This document shows, piece by piece, positions 59,190 to 64,000 of a stretch of 64,000 nt of DNA (positions within the stretch are counted from its first letter, which is position 1; every line of letters begins with the position of its first letter). Made by a program: the position numbers and the translations under genes. The notes beneath the pieces are model-generated. The model was not told where the DNA came from. It ran no database searches and saw nothing but the letters and a program-made list of their open reading frames with translations. This stretch comes from Limnoperna fortunei (taxonomy: Eukaryota > Mollusca > Bivalvia > Mytilida > Modiolidae): assembly GCA_944474755.1 (NCBI GenBank), contig OX104113.1, positions 63,694,074 through 63,758,073 on the forward strand. The letters are read 5' to 3'.

Positions 59190-61140
59190 TGCACCCACAA
59201 CACATGTCGGGGCATTAGGTTTTACTCATGTCCGTCGGTCCGTATGAATTTCCGTCAAGCTTTTCTCAGAAACCGTAAATGGGAATGACTTGAAACTTGG
59301 TAGGATGGTTCATTATGACAAACTATACGTCCTAAGCGATTTTAGACCTATCGGACATCTACTTCCTGTTTGGCGCTGGATCGATGCCAAAATTGACATG
59401 CCCCGTGCTTCAGTTGTATGCTCTTATATATTTTCGAGTACTGGAATATGTGTTGGAAAGACACTGTTTTCATATTTCCAGTTCCTTAACGTTTGGCTAT
59501 ATCTAATACAGTTGAAAAATTTACCCCGATTAATCATTGAAATATGTTTGTTTTTTGGCTTTTGTATTTTGTTAGATCAAATCTAATATTTTACCGGTCT
59601 TCCAAGTTTTCGACCCCTAGCGTGTCTGATGAAGGTTAATCCAGAAAAGCTCTTCACACGCAGTGAATTCTTGCTTTTTAGTAAATTGTTAAAATCATGT
59701 CAATATGTGGATCGTGTCTTTCTGACACATATTCCATATTCTTTTGTATTTAATATGAAAATTTCTGTCAAGCTTTTCTCATAAACCATACATAGGAATG
59801 ACTTGAAACTTGGTAGGATGGTTTAGTATAATAAACTATGCGTCCTAAGCGACTTTCAGACCTGTCGGACTTAAAACTTTTTTAGGCCAGCGAGGGCATT
59901 CGTGTCCCATGGACACATTCTTTCTTTTTTCATATAAATCAGAATGGGGTCTTTCTTTGATAATTTTGGGAGTAGATTTGAATGCAAAATATTTTGTTCC
60001 ATTTCTAAAATTTTTAAAAAATGGACATACATATGTACATGTACAATATCATGAAAACAGACACACAAACAATTAACTAGAAGAAATGATTAGAAACTAA
60101 AAACACACAAAGCAAAGAAACTATAACAATTTTAATGAATGACTCAGACTCCACTAAAACTGGGAGCATTGGTATGGTCATCCTCTGCTTTTCTAGACAT
60201 GAACATTCTCACATTCGGTAAAAGATGAAAGAGGTAAACTTTAGAACATTTACAAAAGTCTACAGAGATGGTAATTCCATAAGGACCAGCAAGGTCGGGA
60301 CATCAACCAAAGAACTTTTTGAGTGAATTTCTGAATCTGGAAGCATCAAGCATGTTTCTTGGGCTAATTTGTCAAAACTTAAGCACGATAGTTTAAGCTC
60401 TTCATATCATATATAAGTTGAGAAATGTTTACATAAAAAAATTAAATACCTGGCAAAACTGGTATGAACGATAAAGGTTATGCTGTATGTCAACATTTCA
60501 AGGAGTAACCTCTCATCAGCAGCATTCACATCAAAACATTGGAAAGTCAAAAACCAAAACTATTGAAAATGAAGTCCTCAAAACCAAAAAAAAAACAAAA
60601 ATAGGGAAGCCAAATTCAGCACCGAGGATATCGACCAAGTGCAGTACAAAGAAAGAAACATCATAGGCAGGGAAAGAATGAATGTTAAAGTCAGTACAAA
60701 AACAAGGAAATGTGTCAGAACGACACTGGTACCCCGCTCGCAGCTGGAAAACTAATATTGTAGTGAAATTTTCTATGTCCTGTCCAAGGGCCGTAACTTC
60801 GTCAAAAACCACAGTACCGGACGAAACTCAAACTTTACTTGTAACTAATTATACCAGACACAAAATGTTGGCCCAATATCTGTAAGCGTTTGGAAAAAAA
60901 GTTCGGAAAACAAATATTTTAGTGAAATTTCGTAAGTCCTTAGGCCGCAACTCGTCAAATATCGTTGGACCGGAACTAAACTCGAACTTGACCTGTAACT
61001 TATCATAATAGACTCACATACCAAATCTTTTGGATATCTGCAAGAATGTTGAAAAAACTGCAGAAAACTAAAGTGTGACGGACGGACGAATAGACCGAAA
61101 AACTATAGCCCCCCCCCCCCAACAAGTTCGTGGGCATAAA
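59190..61140. other. Repeat-rich spacer between the Harbinger genes
   Basis: Two direct partial copies of family E (about 59190-59440, 59760-59925) and a minus-oriented, diverged tandem stretch (60715-61140) with units around GGACCGGAACTAAACTCGAA. No supported gene. Confidence 0.5.
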
Positions 61141-61322
61141 AAAGAAATTAACAAAAATCGAGTATAATTCAGTAATTTTTTAAGGTGATCATTACTTAGC
61201 TTTTAGACGGACAAAACAGGAATCAAACTAACACAATTATTTGACCTTAGTGTTTTGTATTAACATACAGGCAGACGCCACATTATCAAATGTATCGAAA
61301 GCTGTAAGCAAATAGAAATGGT

Positions 61323-62487
61323 CTATCTCAACATGTTGACTATAGATTGTCGTTTTTGCTCTGCGGATGGAGCCCTTGGTAAAAAGTCACGAAAGTCATT
61401 TATTTCCTCATTGTCTAATAGCCCTTCATTCACATATTCTTCAAACTCATCAGAATTTACCAAACAAATTTCATGTAAGGTACAACAACTTAAGACGAGT
61501 TTCACTGCCTCACAAATGTCTAGCATGTCTATGTACTTGAGACGTCTAAATCTGCCCTTGAGTGCACCAAATGCTCTCTCAACACACATCCTGCTGGAAC
61601 TATGAATAAAATTGTATCGTTTCTGATCGTTTGTCAGATTACCAAAATCCTTGTAAGGTGTTAATAGCCAGTCCTTTAATGGGTATGCACTGTCTCCAAT
61701 TAGATGGGTGTTTCCAGGAAATAACTCATCTCTGTTCTCAGTAATTTTATCATACAAAGGCGAATTCTTTAGAACTCTTGCATCGTGTACGGACCCTGGC
61801 CAACCACAGAAGACATCTAGAAAGTGTAGATTATGATCACAAACAGCTTGCAGTATAAGACGGAAATTTCTTACGGTTGAAATACTGTTCAGCATCTACT
61901 TTAGGTGTTTTGATTGGTATATGTGAACCGTCTATTGCCCCTATGATGCCTGGAAAATTCTTGTGGTCCATAAACGTTTGAACGGTTTCCTGTACTTTAG
62001 CTCCTTGTGGCCATTTAACCAGTTTTGGTAATATTTCAGTGGAAATAACTGTTGATGTGCGGTGGACAATTGCATGAACTGTCGCCTCACAAACTCCAAA
62101 GTTATCGGCTAATTCTGTGAGTGTTTGTTGAGTACACGCATACCTTAAGAAAATTAATAATTGCTTCTCTACGGAAACTTTCATTAAACCTCCTTTTTTC
62201 CCGATGGCCAGTGTGTCAGTTAGGTGAATTATAACTTGGTCAAATGTAGACCTACTCATCCTGAAACGTTCTCTGAAGTCATCAGGGATGTAAAGTGGCA
62301 TAACACGCTCTACATAATCTCTCACTCTTGCCTTTGTTCTACGTTTGCATGCAACAAGGAGAAGCATTTGAAATATTGCTTGATTATTGTGCTGACGATT
62401 CCAGAGTAACCTTGTCCATGAATCTGGACCGTCATCTTCCGCGGATTGGCTAGTCAATAAATCAACCACAAGTATGGGAGCTGCCAT
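61323..62487 (-). pseudogene. HARBI1-like PIF/Harbinger transposase, one frameshift
   Basis: The reading frame starts at ATG 62487 and is open to 61840; a shift near 61870-61890 moves it to the frame that ends at the stop 61323. The family fold is continuous across the break, so this is one gene with a small indel (about 385-390 residues, normal for the family). A helix-turn-helix is visible in the first part (LTELADNFGVCEATVHAIVH, residues 123-142). The DDE triad is complete: Asp186 in GAIDGSH, Asp in LIGDSAYPL (residue 68 of the downstream frame) and Glu in RMCVERAFGALKGR (residue 106). The transposase cuts and pastes the element at TWA sites in the nucleus, with the Myb-like partner. A sequencing error at the shift is the alternative to true inactivation. 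Confidence 0.88.
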
Positions 62488-62519
62488 TTTAAATTCACCA
62501 AACCACCAATTTATCGAAA

Positions 62520-62625
62520 ATATCCAAACTTGGTTTGGTTTTCAAACTTTTTAGATGAAACCGAAACCTAAACTGAAACTGGTTTCCAAAACTGAAACCT
62601 AAACCAGAACCAGTTTTCCTCCCGA
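62520..62625. promoter_or_regulatory. AACTGGTTT / AAACCAGTT motif cluster upstream of the transposase
   Basis: TTGGTTTGG, AAACCGAAA, AAACTGGTTT, AAACTGAAAC and AACCAGTTTT lie within about 100 bases before the transposase ATG, mirroring the cluster before the Myb-like gene. Confidence 0.5.
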
Positions 62626-62636
62626 TAAATACAGCC

Positions 62637-62830
62637 ATATATGTATGTTGTCAGGGGTGATGATGGAGCGAACGCGGACTCAGAACCCCTGACTTGGGAG
62701 GATGCTTTTGAGTGTGTTTTCGTAAAAATTTGAGGGCATATTTTAGTTTTGAGCGCGAAATTTAAATTTTGAGTGTGTAATTTGTGATGATATTTTGTAT
62801 CATACTTTTGACGAGAACGGCGTTTCATAC
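62637..62830. repeat. Right inverted arm of the Harbinger region
   Basis: Reverse complement of 50488-50590 plus 51290-51366: CAGGGGTGATGATGGAGCGA, ACGCGGACTCAGAACCCCTG, then TTTGTGATGATATTTTGTAT and GACGAGAACGGCG. It lacks the foldback interior present in the left arm. Confidence 0.85.
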
Positions 62831-63892
62831 TTGACCATGATACTTAATTCTGGTCATTAAAACCTGATAGTCTTAAAAATTACATAAAATATTATTACAT
62901 AGGTATTTACTTGACCGACAAATAAGTTCAGCTGACCCATTAAATATTCTTGACCTTGCCAATCCTGATTTAGCTTGAAATATAAAACCTTTACTATTAC
63001 TAATTTTAATGAAAAATTCTAGCATCACACCTCTTTTATTTGTCATATGTATCATTAAAATATGTAAATAACATACTGTTTGCATACATTTTTCATGTGA
63101 AGTATCGATACATTAGAGTCCATTATACGTGTAAACATTCTGTCTTTTAGATCCCAAATTAATGTCGTTGATCAAATATTAAAACGCCACCCTTATCTTC
63201 TCGCATATACACAAGTTAATGTTTGAAAAATGCAAAAAATCGGAACATTTATATACAAAAAATTGTTTCTGAAACTAACATGGGTAACAGCGCTAAATCA
63301 GGGACAGTCTATACTAACTAGTATAGTATAGTTAGTATAGACTGTCCCTAGCTATATTACCAATTAATACCAATTAATTATGTTATTTTTTAGTGAAAAA
63401 ACACTTTTTACAAAATTTTTCATATTTTGCATGACTTCCCTGTTCTGTTTCTACATTATCGTTTAAAAATCGAAGAGAAACAAATTTTTAAAGATTGAAG
63501 CACGATTAATGCGCGTTTACAATGCAACACAGGTTTATTATTTGTCAAACCTGAAAAGGCATTTTAGATAGCCGTGCTAAACTTGTATGTATATAAAGAT
63601 TTCTAATTTAGATTTAATTGTAATTATTCGTCTCAGAATAGCTTTAAGATTTCACTCATGTTTTAATTTGTGTATATGTATGCAGATGGATAGGTGTAGT
63701 ATTTTACTGTAAATTTAAGTGCAACTTTTAAAGTCTATTATGGAGACTAGTATGGACAACTCATAGTAACATAGACATATAATTACATTATGTAACAGTA
63801 TTAAAATATTAGCATGCGCACAGAAGGATGTGACGAAAACAAAACGTTTTACTACCTTGAACAGATCCTTTCAGTGCTCGTGTGTACAAATA
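62831..63892. other. Right flank, no supported gene
   Basis: AT-rich. Contains the hairpin at 63301-63348 and a stretch at about 63860-63892 (TGCTCGTGTGTACAAATAAA) that resembles the end of the LINE at 44080 (TGCGCTTGTGTCAATAAAA). Confidence 0.5.
63301..63348. repeat. Perfect 19-bp hairpin
   Basis: GGGACAGTCTATACTAACT at 63301-63319 is inverted exactly at 63330-63348 with a 10-base loop. Too short to name as a MITE. Confidence 0.9.
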
Positions 63893-63999
<107 letters not shown>

Positions 64000-64000
64000 A

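Larger units (their letters stand above)
54893..62640. mobile_element. PIF/Harbinger DNA transposon, two-gene, probably inactive
   Basis: Contains a Myb/SANT-like gene on the plus strand and a HARBI1-like DDE transposase on the minus strand, each starting near one end: the gene pair that defines Harbinger elements. Both ends share a diverged inverted end (TTTATCG then AACTGGTT: 54894-54912 and, inverted, 62609-62630) and a cluster of AACTGGTTT-like motifs next to the gene start. Exact termini and the 3-bp target duplication could not be fixed. Other repeats have inserted between the genes (57618, 58105, 59.2-61.1 kb). Confidence 0.72.

Overview
This is an AT-rich eukaryotic window with long repeat-filled introns, GT-AG splicing and tRNA-derived SINEs. 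It also holds many small inverted-repeat elements and several element families built as a hairpin head plus an internal tandem array, a combination typical of bivalve mollusc genomes. A mytilid-like bivalve is my best guess, but no sequence search was possible.

Positions 1-34,326 (+) carry the 3' half of one large gene: an EML5/EML6-type echinoderm microtubule-associated-protein-like protein. I traced 23 exons with consistent reading phase. They give about 1,183 codons: the end of one HELP/WD40 module, an acidic then basic linker, and a complete last HELP/WD40 module ending at a TAG at 34,324-34,326. The 5' part of the gene lies before the window. Its introns hold almost all of the interesting structure. 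Intron 9 has a 29-bp minisatellite invaded by a TIR element and then duplicated as a 2,164-bp block. Exon 12 ends in a 36-bp tandem repeat that copies its own 5' splice site. An inverted pair of MITEs flanks exons 13-15, and a direct pair of tandem-repeat elements flanks exon 17. Several elements are nested inside one another.

Positions 34.3-39.7 kb are convergent intergenic DNA with SINEs and MITEs. A small two-exon minus-strand gene (39,681-41,618) encodes a 106-residue protein with an RIIa/DPY30-like dimerization-docking region. Next come a (TTTA)n tract, a Harbinger-type MITE with TAA target duplication (41,985-42,222) and a 5'-truncated non-LTR retrotransposon (about 42,680-44,112). One possible first coding exon lies at 46,761-47,067.

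Positions 50.5-62.8 kb look like a PIF/Harbinger DNA-transposon region. A three-exon Myb/SANT-like DNA-binding gene (55,095-57,482, +) and a HARBI1-like DDE transposase with one frameshift (61,323-62,487, -) converge on each other. Both start next to clusters of AACTGGTTT-like motifs, and the pair is enclosed by inverted repeat arms at about 50.49-51.37 kb and 62.64-62.83 kb. In known Harbinger transposons the Myb-like protein and the transposase act together, so this is a two-gene unit that is probably inactive now. The window ends in a (TTA)n tract preceded by what looks like a second LINE 3' tail.
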